Source: Paenibacillus caui (GTDB taxonomy: Bacteria; Bacillota; Bacilli; Paenibacillales; Paenibacillaceae). Taken from it: a stretch of DNA of 64,000 nt. The notes beneath the pieces were generated by a model. The model did not search any database and had not been told where the DNA came from. It saw only the letters and a program-made list of their open reading frames with translations. The stretch lies in the NCBI RefSeq assembly GCF_019904135.1, contig NZ_JAIOGQ010000017.1, positions 1 through 64,000 of the forward strand, in the 5' to 3' direction. The translations under genes were made by a program, and so were the position numbers. This document shows, piece by piece, positions 9,516 to 17,207 of the stretch (position 1 is the first letter of the stretch; every line of letters begins with the position of its first letter).

Positions 9516-10493
9516 TCAATTCATATAGGGTAGCGGATCGACAGCCTCATCCTTTTTCATAACCTGAAAATGCAAATGGGGTCCTGTGCTTCGTCCGGTA
9601 TTGCCGAGCTGCCCGATCAATTGTCCTTTTAAGATGTCCTCGTCTTTCCGGACCTCTGCCGAGTTCAGGTGCATATACCAGGTCTCCAGCCCGTTCGGAT
9701 GCCGAATAATAATGTATTTTCCGCGGGATCCGTCCTGCTGCACCGCGGTGACCTTACCCGCTGCCGCCGCATAAACGGGGTCGCCCACCTGGCCGCCGAT
9801 GTCGATTCCGGCATGAAAGGCTGCCCTTCCCGTGAACGGATCGCGGCGGTAACCGAAGCTTGAGGTAATACGGCGGGAAGGGGTTGGCCAGAGGGACGGC
9901 GTTCCCGAGAGAGCTTCGATATGGGCCTGGGCAGTGCTGATCTGGGCGGGGATTTGCTTCTGCATTTCATCTAGCAGGGTATTCATGGCCGAAAAATCGT
10001 CTTCGGTTTCCCGGGCCAAAGCATCGGTGCTGACATCGTGGACAGCAATAAATTCCCCGCCTACCTTCCGCGAGCGGTCCCAGGACAGGGAGGACAGCTT
10101 GGTAGAATTGCCGGCGGAAACGGACAATTTGTTCTTTTCCAGAAAATGCTCGAGCTGCTCCTGGAGGGCAGAAACCGTACCGAGTCTCGCCTTAAAGCTC
10201 TTTGACTCCTTAGACAGACTCACAACCTGCGACTGAAGCCGCCGCAGCGCTTCGTTCTTGTCCGAAACAACAGCTTCCATCGTGAGCTGCTGCTGAAGAA
10301 GCTGATGTTCAAGCCCTGCGATCCGATCCGCCGATCTCAGATGAAGGCTGATAATAAGGCTTGAAATGGACAAGAGGGCAGCCATAGGCACGCACACCAT
10401 GACAGGTTTTGACAAATAAAGCTGTCTGACGGGAACCTGGCCGTCCCGAAGGATCAGCAGGGTCATGCCTTGCGAACTTCTTCCAACTCTCAT
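9516..10493 (-). CDS. Membrane-anchored M23 (LytM) peptidase
   Basis: A 325-residue protein. A short basic cytoplasmic head is followed by one transmembrane helix (about residues 31-51), a coiled coil (about 55-120), a linker, and a C-terminal M23 domain from about residue 210. The zinc motifs HXXXD (HAGIDIG) and HXH (HLHFQV) are both present, so an active Gly- or D-Ala-directed endopeptidase is expected outside the membrane. AAGAAAGGAGA precedes the ATG. Pairing with a bactofilin is known from several phyla, where the filament recruits or controls the LytM enzyme. Confidence 0.9.
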   Translation of the reverse strand: MRVGRSSQGMTLLILRDGQVPVRQLYLSKPVMVCVPMAALLSISSLIISLHLRSADRIAGLEHQLLQQQLTMEAVVSDKNEALRRLQSQVVSLSKESKSFKARLGTVSALQEQLEHFLEKNKLSVSAGNSTKLSSLSWDRSRKVGGEFIAVHDVSTDALARETEDDFSAMNTLLDEMQKQIPAQISTAQAHIEALSGTPSLWPTPSRRITSSFGYRRDPFTGRAAFHAGIDIGGQVGDPVYAAAAGKVTAVQQDGSRGKYIIIRHPNGLETWYMHLNSAEVRKDEDILKGQLIGQLGNTGRSTGPHLHFQVMKKDEAVDPLPYMN

Positions 10494-10775
10494 AACGTCT
10501 CCTTTCTTAAGCCCAATCTAGCTTTTTCACCTGGCCGCCATATCTTTTATGCTAAAAATGGTTTGGAGAAAGCGTTAATGACGGCACATCCGTCAACTTC
10601 AAATCTTGCTTATCATTTATGTATTCCTCCGTTTCTACAAACATGCTAAAAATGTCACTCTTGTCTTGATATAATGGCAGTTTTTATGCTCGCTTTTGTT
10701 CGGGATAACAAACATACGCGAATAAGAATGGGCTCTAGCAAGCCAGGAAGAACGAAGCCGTATGCCGCCTCTACT
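10494..10775. other. Intergenic region between M23 peptidase and LigD-type polymerase
   Basis: About 280 bases with no gene that can be supported. A TATAAT-like hexamer lies near 10670 on the plus strand but has no matching -35 and no gene behind it. The short string ATGCTAAAAATG occurs twice (near 10550 and 10642). The first part should hold the promoter of the minus-strand peptidase-bactofilin pair. Confidence 0.4.
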
Positions 10776-11675
10776 TCAGGTTCTTTGTTTTGGCGATAAA
10801 TGCTTGAGAATGGAATCCAGCGATTGCGGCGGCACTTCACTTAGAAGGTCGCCTTTTTGCTGAAGCCTTTCGGCGATGTTGAGCAAATGAAACTCGGAAG
10901 GATGCGGATTCTTTCGCACCTCGTCCCAGGTCAGAGGAGTAGACACGCTGGCCGCTTTTTTGGCGCGCGGCGTATAGGCGGCCGCAATTGTCTTCCCGCC
11001 ATAGTGCTGCAAATAGTCAAAATAAATGTTGTCCCCCCGGTCCTTCTTCAGCCGCTCAATCGTAAACAGCCGCGGATGCTTTTCCGTTGCATAACGGGCC
11101 ACAAAATGCCCGAACGTCCGCAGCTCGTCGAAGGTGATGCCGTACTGCACAGGGACGATGACCTGCACGCCTGTCGCGCCTGAGGTCTTCGGTATGGACT
11201 TTAGGCCGAGCGAGGACAGGATATCGCCCACATAGCTTGCCGCTTCCATAATGCGCGGCTCCTCTTCGCGGGAAGGATCAAGGTCGATGATCCATTCGCA
11301 GGGCAGGGCTTCACCGATATAATGCAAGGACGGATGAAATTCAATCGAGGCCAGGTTGCCGAGCCACAGCAGCGTCGGCAGGCTGTCAAGCACGACATAG
11401 CGGATATTCTCATGCCATGCGGTCGTGACGAAATCCGGCAGCGGCTCGGGAGCATTTTTCTGGTAAAAAAAAGGGCTGTGTATTCCCCCGGGATACCGGA
11501 TCGTGGTCAGCAGGCGATTTCGGCACCGCGGCATCAGATAGGGGGCAAGCTCCGCGAGCTTCTGAAGATAGATCAGCTTTGTGATGCCGGCTTCGGGCCA
11601 GAGCAGCTTGTCGGGATTCGTGATGGTCACCTGATGTCCTTCAATCATAATCGAGCCTTTGATGGCTGAGGGCAT
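10776..11675 (-). CDS. LigD-type polymerase domain protein (NHEJ primase-polymerase)
   Basis: A 299-residue stand-alone archaeo-eukaryotic primase-like polymerase of the LigD POL family, which fills gaps and adds ribonucleotides at double-strand breaks joined by Ku. Visible motifs are TNPDKLLWP at the N-terminus, the catalytic acidic pair in WIIDLDPS, and SGATGVQV. The frame is open to 11768, but ATG 11675 has AAGGAGG eight bases before it, so the extra 31 residues are rejected. It is divergent from the ligase gene at 11842. In B. subtilis polymerase and ligase are fused as LigD; here they are separate polypeptides. Confidence 0.9.
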   Translation of the reverse strand: MPSAIKGSIMIEGHQVTITNPDKLLWPEAGITKLIYLQKLAELAPYLMPRCRNRLLTTIRYPGGIHSPFFYQKNAPEPLPDFVTTAWHENIRYVVLDSLPTLLWLGNLASIEFHPSLHYIGEALPCEWIIDLDPSREEEPRIMEAASYVGDILSSLGLKSIPKTSGATGVQVIVPVQYGITFDELRTFGHFVARYATEKHPRLFTIERLKKDRGDNIYFDYLQHYGGKTIAAAYTPRAKKAASVSTPLTWDEVRKNPHPSEFHLLNIAERLQQKGDLLSEVPPQSLDSILKHLSPKQRT

Positions 11676-11841
11676 GACATATGCCTCCTTCCTGAGGAAT
11701 AACCGTATAATTCCCCCGGGCAGCCGGAAATATGAATGAAGGACACCCGGAATGACAGGCTTCGCCAAAGGATATGCTGTTTAGGAGAGCAATCGATCAT
11801 GCTATGGGCTCTATTTGTGATACGGAGGCGAGACTGCTGAC

Positions 11842-12786
11842 ATGGAACTGAAACCGGTCCAACCTTTTGAACCGATAACAACAAACCTTCTTCCGTCCGG
11901 GGACAGGTGGGTGGCGCAGGTAAAATGGGATGGCGTACGAATGCTGGCTTACTATGACGGACATGCTTCGCGCCTCATTAACCGCAAGGGCAATGACCGA
12001 ACGCGGCAGTACCCCGAATTCACTGATGTAACCGGCTACTGCCGGGCGCAGTCGGTCATATTGGACGGGGAGATGATTGCCATTGAGGGGGGGAAGCCGT
12101 CCTTTCATGCCATCATGAAACGGGACAGCTTGCGGAAGCAGAGTGAAATTGATGCGGGCGTTCAACGGGTTGCCGTCAGCTATATGATCTTCGATGTGCT
12201 GTACTTAAATGGGGAATGGCTGACCGGGCGGACGCTGGAGCAGCGCCAGCAGCTGCTTCAGGAGCTGATCATGCCCCATGAACGGCTCCAGTTATGTCAA
12301 AACTACAACGATGCGGAGCAGCTTTACGCGGTGATGAAGCAGCATGGCTGGGAGGGCGTGGTCTGCAAGAATCTGGACAGCGCCTATGCGATCGGAGGCA
12401 AGGACAAGCGGTGGCAGAAAAAGAAAATATTCCGCGACCTTTACGCCGCAGTCGGGGGCGTGACCTACCGCGACGGAATTGTCAACGCGCTGCTTCTTGG
12501 GCTGTATGATCAGCATGGACGTTTCCTGTACATCGGACACGCCGGAGCCGGACGCTTTACCACCGAAGACTGGAGGCGCGTTACCAAGGAAGCGGAGCGG
12601 CTTAAGGCGGACGCGCGTCCGTTCGATAATACGCCGCAGCGCGTAAAAGGGGCGGCCTGGATCGTGCCGTCCCTAACGGTGAAGGTGGAATATCTGGAGT
12701 GGACAAATGGCGGAACGCTCCGTCATCCGGTGCTGCAGGGCCTGACCACGGTCCCGGCTGAGCAGTGCGTTACCGCGCAAATTTAA
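11842..12786 (+). CDS. ATP-dependent DNA ligase (LigD ligase-domain type)
   Basis: A 314-residue minimal ATP-dependent ligase. The adenylated lysine is Lys28 in VKWDGVR (motif I). Further motifs are SYMIFDVLYLNG (III), EGVVCKNLD (IV) and KRWQKKKIF (V). A C-terminal OB fold completes it, and there is no nuclease or polymerase domain. It should seal Ku-bound breaks together with the neighbouring polymerase. Its TAA stop overlaps the TAA stop of the converging Ku gene by four bases. Confidence 0.92.
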   Translation: MELKPVQPFEPITTNLLPSGDRWVAQVKWDGVRMLAYYDGHASRLINRKGNDRTRQYPEFTDVTGYCRAQSVILDGEMIAIEGGKPSFHAIMKRDSLRKQSEIDAGVQRVAVSYMIFDVLYLNGEWLTGRTLEQRQQLLQELIMPHERLQLCQNYNDAEQLYAVMKQHGWEGVVCKNLDSAYAIGGKDKRWQKKKIFRDLYAAVGGVTYRDGIVNALLLGLYDQHGRFLYIGHAGAGRFTTEDWRRVTKEAERLKADARPFDNTPQRVKGAAWIVPSLTVKVEYLEWTNGGTLRHPVLQGLTTVPAEQCVTAQI

Positions 12787-13712
12787 GACGTCTTCTTCGA
12801 TTTGGGTGAGGTCCGGCGCTTAGGCTTGGGCGCCTCTGGCCCGTTTGGGTCCCCTTCGGCTGCGGCCCGGGCTGCTTTGCTGGCCGCTTTCTTGGTTCGC
12901 GTTTTGCGGGCCGGGGCCGCCGGCTCTCCCGGGTCTGTGCCAATCGGTCTGACCGCTTCGATGCTGGCCTGCAGCGCGGCCATCAGATCAATGACATTGG
13001 CCTCAGGGCGGGCAGGAGCCAGAGTCACTTCTTCGCCCGCCACTTTAAGCTGGATGACGTCAAGCAGCGCCACGCGGTAATCATCCGTATATTTTTCCGG
13101 CTCAAAGGGGGTGGACAGCTGCTCGATCAGCAGCTTGGCCATCGTAAGCTCTTTGTCGTTGACATTCACCTGCTCCGGGAGACCCGGAACCTGGGAAATC
13201 GGCCGAATTTCATCGGGGTAAAAAATCGTTTCTACGGCCAGACAGTTGTCCATTACGCGGATCGCGGCCAGGCTGCTCTTGGAACGGATAGCGATTTTGG
13301 CGATGCCGATTTTACCGGTGTCGCGCATTGCCTCAAGGAGCAGCCGGTAAGCGTTTGAGCCTGCCTGATCCGGAGACAGATAGTACGTTTTCTGGAAGTA
13401 AATCGGATCGATTTCATCGAGATCGACGAAATCCAGAATCGTTATCGTCTTGTTGTTGCGCTCGGAAAGCTGTTCCAGCTCTTCTTTATCGAACAGCACA
13501 TATTTGCCTTTTTCATATTCATAGCCCCGTGTAATTTCGTCCCACTCTACATCCTTCTCGCACGACGGACAGCGCCGTACATAGGAAACCGGACTGCCGC
13601 ACGTTTTGTGAATGTATTTCATGGATATGTCCTTGTCTTCGGTCGCGGAGAACATTTTGACCGGAACATGCACGAGGCCAAAGCTGATAGCTCCTTTCCA
13701 GACAGTGTGCAT
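12783..13712 (-). CDS. ku: Ku homodimer protein of non-homologous end joining
   Basis: A 309-residue bacterial Ku that threads onto DNA ends and recruits LigD. It begins with the hallmark MHTVWKGAISFGLVHVPV. It contains a CXXC-X-type zinc-like pair in CGSPVSYVRRCPSCEK and the Ku bridge region, and ends with a long lysine/arginine-rich tail (PKRRTSPKSKKTS) of the sort that lets Ku slide inward and bind DNA without ends. AGGAAGGGG precedes the ATG. It converges with the ligase gene, sharing TTAA between the two stop codons. Confidence 0.95.
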   Translation of the reverse strand: MHTVWKGAISFGLVHVPVKMFSATEDKDISMKYIHKTCGSPVSYVRRCPSCEKDVEWDEITRGYEYEKGKYVLFDKEELEQLSERNNKTITILDFVDLDEIDPIYFQKTYYLSPDQAGSNAYRLLLEAMRDTGKIGIAKIAIRSKSSLAAIRVMDNCLAVETIFYPDEIRPISQVPGLPEQVNVNDKELTMAKLLIEQLSTPFEPEKYTDDYRVALLDVIQLKVAGEEVTLAPARPEANVIDLMAALQASIEAVRPIGTDPGEPAAPARKTRTKKAASKAARAAAEGDPNGPEAPKPKRRTSPKSKKTS

Positions 13713-13846
13713 AGATAAAAGCCCCTTCCTGGTGTCCTTACGATTAATGAATAATAAACATAAGCGTTTGTTCTATTATGCCCCGGGTATGTCCGTTTAT
13801 ATTTAAGCCAGAAATTTGGACATTTCCGGTCGAGACGGGGGTGTCC

Positions 13847-13875
13847 TTGCGGGACATACGCCTGACCGATATAAT
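13847..13875 (+). promoter_or_regulatory. Promoter of the tsaE operon
   Basis: TTGCGG, 17 bases, then a perfect TATAAT (13870-13875), about 115 bases before tsaE. An 8-bp inverted repeat, GTATGTCC/GGACATAC, at about 13788-13795 and 13852-13859 brackets the region. Confidence 0.55.
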
Positions 13876-13989
13876 GAAGTCATACGTTTTTTGTCACTAG
13901 CAAGCTGATGGATCGTGCTGCACAAGATAAAGGCAGGGCTGGACACCGCATAAGGGCCGGCCCTTTTAAAGCGGAAAGGCGGTTATGAT

Positions 13990-14472
13990 GTGATGGACAA
14001 GCAGTCCGCGCAGCTGGTATTTACAGCTGGCCACCTGGAGGATACGAAAAGGCTGGCCGCAAGGCTTGCCGACTTAAGCTTGCCGGGAACGGTCATCGTG
14101 CTGGATGGGGATCTCGGCGCCGGCAAAACGGCCTTTTCGCAGGCATTTGCCAAAGCCATGAACGTAAAGGATCAGGTGAACAGCCCGACGTTCACTATTA
14201 TTAAGGAATATGAAGGCAGTCTGCCTTTCTACCATATGGATGTGTACCGGATATCGCCGGAAGAGGCGGATGAGCTTGGGCTTGACGAGTATTTTTACGG
14301 AGAAGGCGTGACGGTTGTGGAGTGGGGAAGCCTCATTGACGAGCTGCTTCCGGAAGCCAGGCTTCATCTTTACATAGAAGTTTCGGGGCCGCAGGAGCGG
14401 CTTATCTATGTTTATGGTCAGGGAGAGCCATATGAGACATGGGCAGAGAGCCTGAAAGAAAACGGGGTATAA
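13990..14472 (+). CDS. tsaE: tRNA t6A37 biosynthesis ATPase TsaE
   Basis: A 160-residue P-loop ATPase needed for multiple turnover of the TsaB-TsaD complex making N6-threonylcarbamoyladenosine at tRNA position 37. The Walker A motif is LDGDLGAGKTAF. The typical SPTFTIIKEYEG and HMDVYR motifs follow. The first codon pair is GTG-ATG; GAAAGGCGG fits either, and ATG 13993 is an equally good start. It is the first gene of a tight tsaE-tsaB-rimI-tsaD operon. Confidence 0.95.
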   Translation: MMDKQSAQLVFTAGHLEDTKRLAARLADLSLPGTVIVLDGDLGAGKTAFSQAFAKAMNVKDQVNSPTFTIIKEYEGSLPFYHMDVYRISPEEADELGLDEYFYGEGVTVVEWGSLIDELLPEARLHLYIEVSGPQERLIYVYGQGEPYETWAESLKENGV

Positions 14473-14477
14473 CGAAG

Positions 14478-15299
14478 ATGGAAATAAAGAGGGAAACAGG
14501 GCGTCGGTTTCTGGTTATGGATACGTCAACGGCTACGCTTTGCACGGCGGTGATGGAGGACGGACAGCTTCTGGCCGAACATAATTTTTTGGCCCAGCGC
14601 GGACATGCCGAGTATTTGCTTCCGGCCGTTCAGGAGGTGCTGAAGGCATCCGGCACCGCGCAGCGTGAACTGGGCGGGATCATTGTGGGTCTCGGCCCCG
14701 GCTCGTATACGGGCATTCGGATTGCCGTTACGGCGGGCAAAAGCCTGGCTTGGTCGCTTGGCATCCCGGTTGTAGGCGTCTCGAGTCTGGAGACGCTCGC
14801 ACTGGGCGCCTGGGCGCGCGGGGCCGGCATCGCGGCCGGGGACTTGGCCCCGGCCGCGGAAGGCCGCAGCCTTGCGGGCGCGGGCAGCGGCACGGAATGG
14901 GTCGTGCCGCTGATGGACGCGCGGCGCGGCCAGGTGTACACGGCGCTGTTCGAAGCAGCGCCGGGGCGCTTGACGCGCCGCCTCGAGCCCGACGCCATCC
15001 GCCTGATGGCGGACTGGGCGGAGGCGCTCGGCGCGAAGTGGGCGGCGCTGCCGGCCGAGGCGCGGCCCAGCGTGGTCACGCTGGCCGGCGATGCGGCGCG
15101 CCACGCGGAAGCGGCCGAAAGCTTGCGGCCGCTGCTGGGTACGGCCCTGCGCGTGACGGAGTACGCGCCGGAGGGCGTATGGGCCGGGCTGCTGGGCGCG
15201 GCCCGGCTGCTCCGCGGCGAACGGGACGAAGCCCACGCGCTGCAGCCGAACTATACCCAACTGGCAGAGGCGGAAGCTAAGCAGCTTCGCCGTTCTTAA
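14478..15299 (+). CDS. tsaB: tRNA t6A37 biosynthesis dimerisation partner TsaB
   Basis: A 273-residue ASKHA-fold protein, the non-catalytic partner that activates TsaD. The N-terminal phosphate motif is LVMDTSTATLCTAV, and GLGPGSYTGIRIA is the family signature. The frame is open from 14439, inside tsaE, but ATG 14478 lies five bases after the tsaE stop and places the conserved core at the usual distance. A loop after ETLALGA is enriched in Ala/Gly and is encoded by DNA much richer in GC (about 14800-15240) than its neighbours. Confidence 0.93.
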   Translation: MEIKRETGRRFLVMDTSTATLCTAVMEDGQLLAEHNFLAQRGHAEYLLPAVQEVLKASGTAQRELGGIIVGLGPGSYTGIRIAVTAGKSLAWSLGIPVVGVSSLETLALGAWARGAGIAAGDLAPAAEGRSLAGAGSGTEWVVPLMDARRGQVYTALFEAAPGRLTRRLEPDAIRLMADWAEALGAKWAALPAEARPSVVTLAGDAARHAEAAESLRPLLGTALRVTEYAPEGVWAGLLGAARLLRGERDEAHALQPNYTQLAEAEAKQLRRS

Positions 15300-15312
15300 G
15301 GAGGGGCAGGTT

Positions 15313-15843
15313 ATGGAGAGTAGCAATAATGAAAGCGGTGCTTGCACCGATGAAGTCATTTTTCGTCCCATGCTGATGGAGGACATAGCGGATATTATGG
15401 TGATTGAGCATGAATCCTTTACGTTGCCCTGGTCGAGCGAGGCTTTCAAGAATGAGCTGACGCATAATCAATTCGCCCGTTACCTGGTCATGGAGAAGCA
15501 CGGAAGCCCGATCGGTTATGCGGGAATGTGGACGGTGCTGGACGAAGCGCACGTGACCAACATCGCGGTACGGACGGCGCACCGCGGACAGCATCTGGGC
15601 GAGCAGCTGCTGCGGCGGATGATCGCCTATGCCTGGGAGCTGGGCATGATCCGGATGACGCTGGAGGTGCGGGTATCGAATGATGTGGCACAGTCGCTTT
15701 ATGAGAAGCTGGGATTCCGCGGAATCGGACTGCGCAAAGGTTATTATTCGGACAATGGCGAAGATGCACTCATCATGTGGTGTGATTTATCCGACATTAT
15801 GCAGGATAAGGGCGGCGAGGAAGGAAGCGAAACAGAGTGGTAA
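15313..15843 (+). CDS. rimI: Ribosomal protein S18-alanine N-acetyltransferase
   Basis: A 176-residue GNAT enzyme of the RimI group that acetylates the N-terminal alanine of ribosomal protein S18. The acetyl-CoA loop is AHRGQHLGEQLL, preceded by the strand HVTNIAV. The C-terminal GFRGIGLRKGYY is typical. AAGGAGGGG sits nine bases before the ATG. rimI is classically fixed between tsaB and tsaD in Firmicutes, which supports the name. Confidence 0.9.
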   Translation: MESSNNESGACTDEVIFRPMLMEDIADIMVIEHESFTLPWSSEAFKNELTHNQFARYLVMEKHGSPIGYAGMWTVLDEAHVTNIAVRTAHRGQHLGEQLLRRMIAYAWELGMIRMTLEVRVSNDVAQSLYEKLGFRGIGLRKGYYSDNGEDALIMWCDLSDIMQDKGGEEGSETEW

Positions 15844-16904
15844 GTTCCAAACCGGAAATGGATATACAGGATACACGGAAAAATGAAGATTGTTATATTC
15901 TCGCCGTGGAGACAAGCTGCGACGAAACATCCGCCGCAGTTGTCAAGAACGGGAAGGAAGTGCTGAGCAACATCATCTCCAGCCAAATCGATACGCACCG
16001 GGCCTTCGGCGGGGTTGTGCCAGAGGTCGCTTCACGCAAGCATGTAGAGAGCATCACGCTGATCATGGAGGAAGCGCTGAAGCAGTCGGGCCTTTCCGCC
16101 CGCCAGCTTTCGGCGGTTGCGGTTACGCAGGGACCGGGACTGGTCGGCGCGCTTCTGGTTGGCGTCATGGCCGCAAAAAGCCTTGCTTTTGCGCTGGACA
16201 AGCCGCTGATTGCGACACACCACATCGCCGGCCATATTTACGCGAATCGGTTGGTAGAGGAAATCCGGTACCCGTGCATCGCTCTTGTAGTTTCAGGCGG
16301 CCATACCGAGCTTGTCCTGATGGAACGCGAGGGGCATTTCAGGCTGATTGGGCGGACGCGGGATGATGCGGTTGGCGAAGCCTATGACAAAGTGGCAAGG
16401 GCGATCGGCTACCCCTATCCCGGCGGTCCTTATGTGGACAAGGCGGCTGCGGAATCCATGGATGCCGCGGAGCTGCCGCGGGTATGGCTCGAGCCCGAAT
16501 CGTACGACTTCAGCTTCAGCGGATTGAAATCCGCAGTGCTGAATTTGGTCAACCAAAGTAAAATGAAGGGGGAAACCCCGGATTACGGCGCAATTGCGCG
16601 GGGATTCCAGGAATCGGTCATCGAGGTGCTTGTGGAGAAAGCCATCCGCGCCGTTCGGGGGGCCGGAGCGGTTCAGCTCCTGCTGTGCGGCGGGGTTGCC
16701 GCCAATCGCGGACTGCGAACCGCGCTTGCCGGGCGCTGTGAACGGGAAGGCGTGGATCTCGTGATCCCGCCTAACGTCTACTGCACCGACAACGCGGCCA
16801 TGATCGGCGCAGCCGCATATCTGAAGTGGACAAGCCGGGAATTTGCGTCTCTTTCGCTCAAGGCGGACCCGGGTCTTTCTTTAGAGGCGTGGTCCGTTTC
16901 CTGA
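15837..16904 (+). CDS. tsaD: tRNA t6A37 threonylcarbamoyltransferase TsaD
   Basis: A 355-residue Kae1/TsaD catalytic subunit that transfers threonylcarbamoyl from its adenylate to A37 of ANN-decoding tRNAs. The family start is ILAVETSCDETSAAVV. The metal-binding HXXXH is in THHIAGHI, followed by VSGGHTELV, the GEAYDKVAR motif and CTDNAAMIG at the end. The GTG start overlaps the rimI stop; an internal ATG at 15858 is the alternative. It is the last gene of the operon and is followed by a terminator. Confidence 0.95.
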   Translation: MVSSKPEMDIQDTRKNEDCYILAVETSCDETSAAVVKNGKEVLSNIISSQIDTHRAFGGVVPEVASRKHVESITLIMEEALKQSGLSARQLSAVAVTQGPGLVGALLVGVMAAKSLAFALDKPLIATHHIAGHIYANRLVEEIRYPCIALVVSGGHTELVLMEREGHFRLIGRTRDDAVGEAYDKVARAIGYPYPGGPYVDKAAAESMDAAELPRVWLEPESYDFSFSGLKSAVLNLVNQSKMKGETPDYGAIARGFQESVIEVLVEKAIRAVRGAGAVQLLLCGGVAANRGLRTALAGRCEREGVDLVIPPNVYCTDNAAMIGAAAYLKWTSREFASLSLKADPGLSLEAWSVS

Positions 16905-16940
16905 AAATATGCACCGCAGGTAGTATAGCGTGAAAAAGGC

Positions 16941-16982
16941 AAAACACCTGTTCCTTATGGATTAAGGAGCAGGTGTTTTTTT
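16941..16982 (+). terminator. Terminator of the tsaE-tsaB-rimI-tsaD operon
   Basis: AAAACACCTGTTCCTT pairs with AAGGAGCAGGTGTTTT across a seven-base loop, followed by a T-run. Confidence 0.9.
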
Positions 16983-17207
16983 ATGAATAAGCGACTATGT
17001 CAACTAGCTTACCAGACTTTTAGAGGTATTCCATTCGATCTCTAAGCATCGGATAGACGATTCATAAAAGGATGCGTTCAAACGCTATCCCGCAAGTTTG
17101 TTACCTCATTCTATGCCTTCGACAAGGAATGGAACAATCTGGAAACACGCTTGTAAGTTTGCTAGAATAAGAGAGGCATCCATATAGATTAGAGAGGAGA
17201 CTAACTA
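16983..17207 (+). other. Intergenic region before the S9 peptidase gene
   Basis: No gene is visible. A possible promoter TTGCTA-N18-TATAGA (about 17159-17188) lies shortly before the ribosome site AGAGAGGAGA of the next gene. This is the junction where the genes stop following the B. subtilis ydi-groE order. Confidence 0.4.

Noticed and set aside
10655..10840. 61-codon minus-strand frame at the end of the LigD-type polymerase gene
   Set aside because: It overlaps the real gene in another frame and has no ribosome site of its own.
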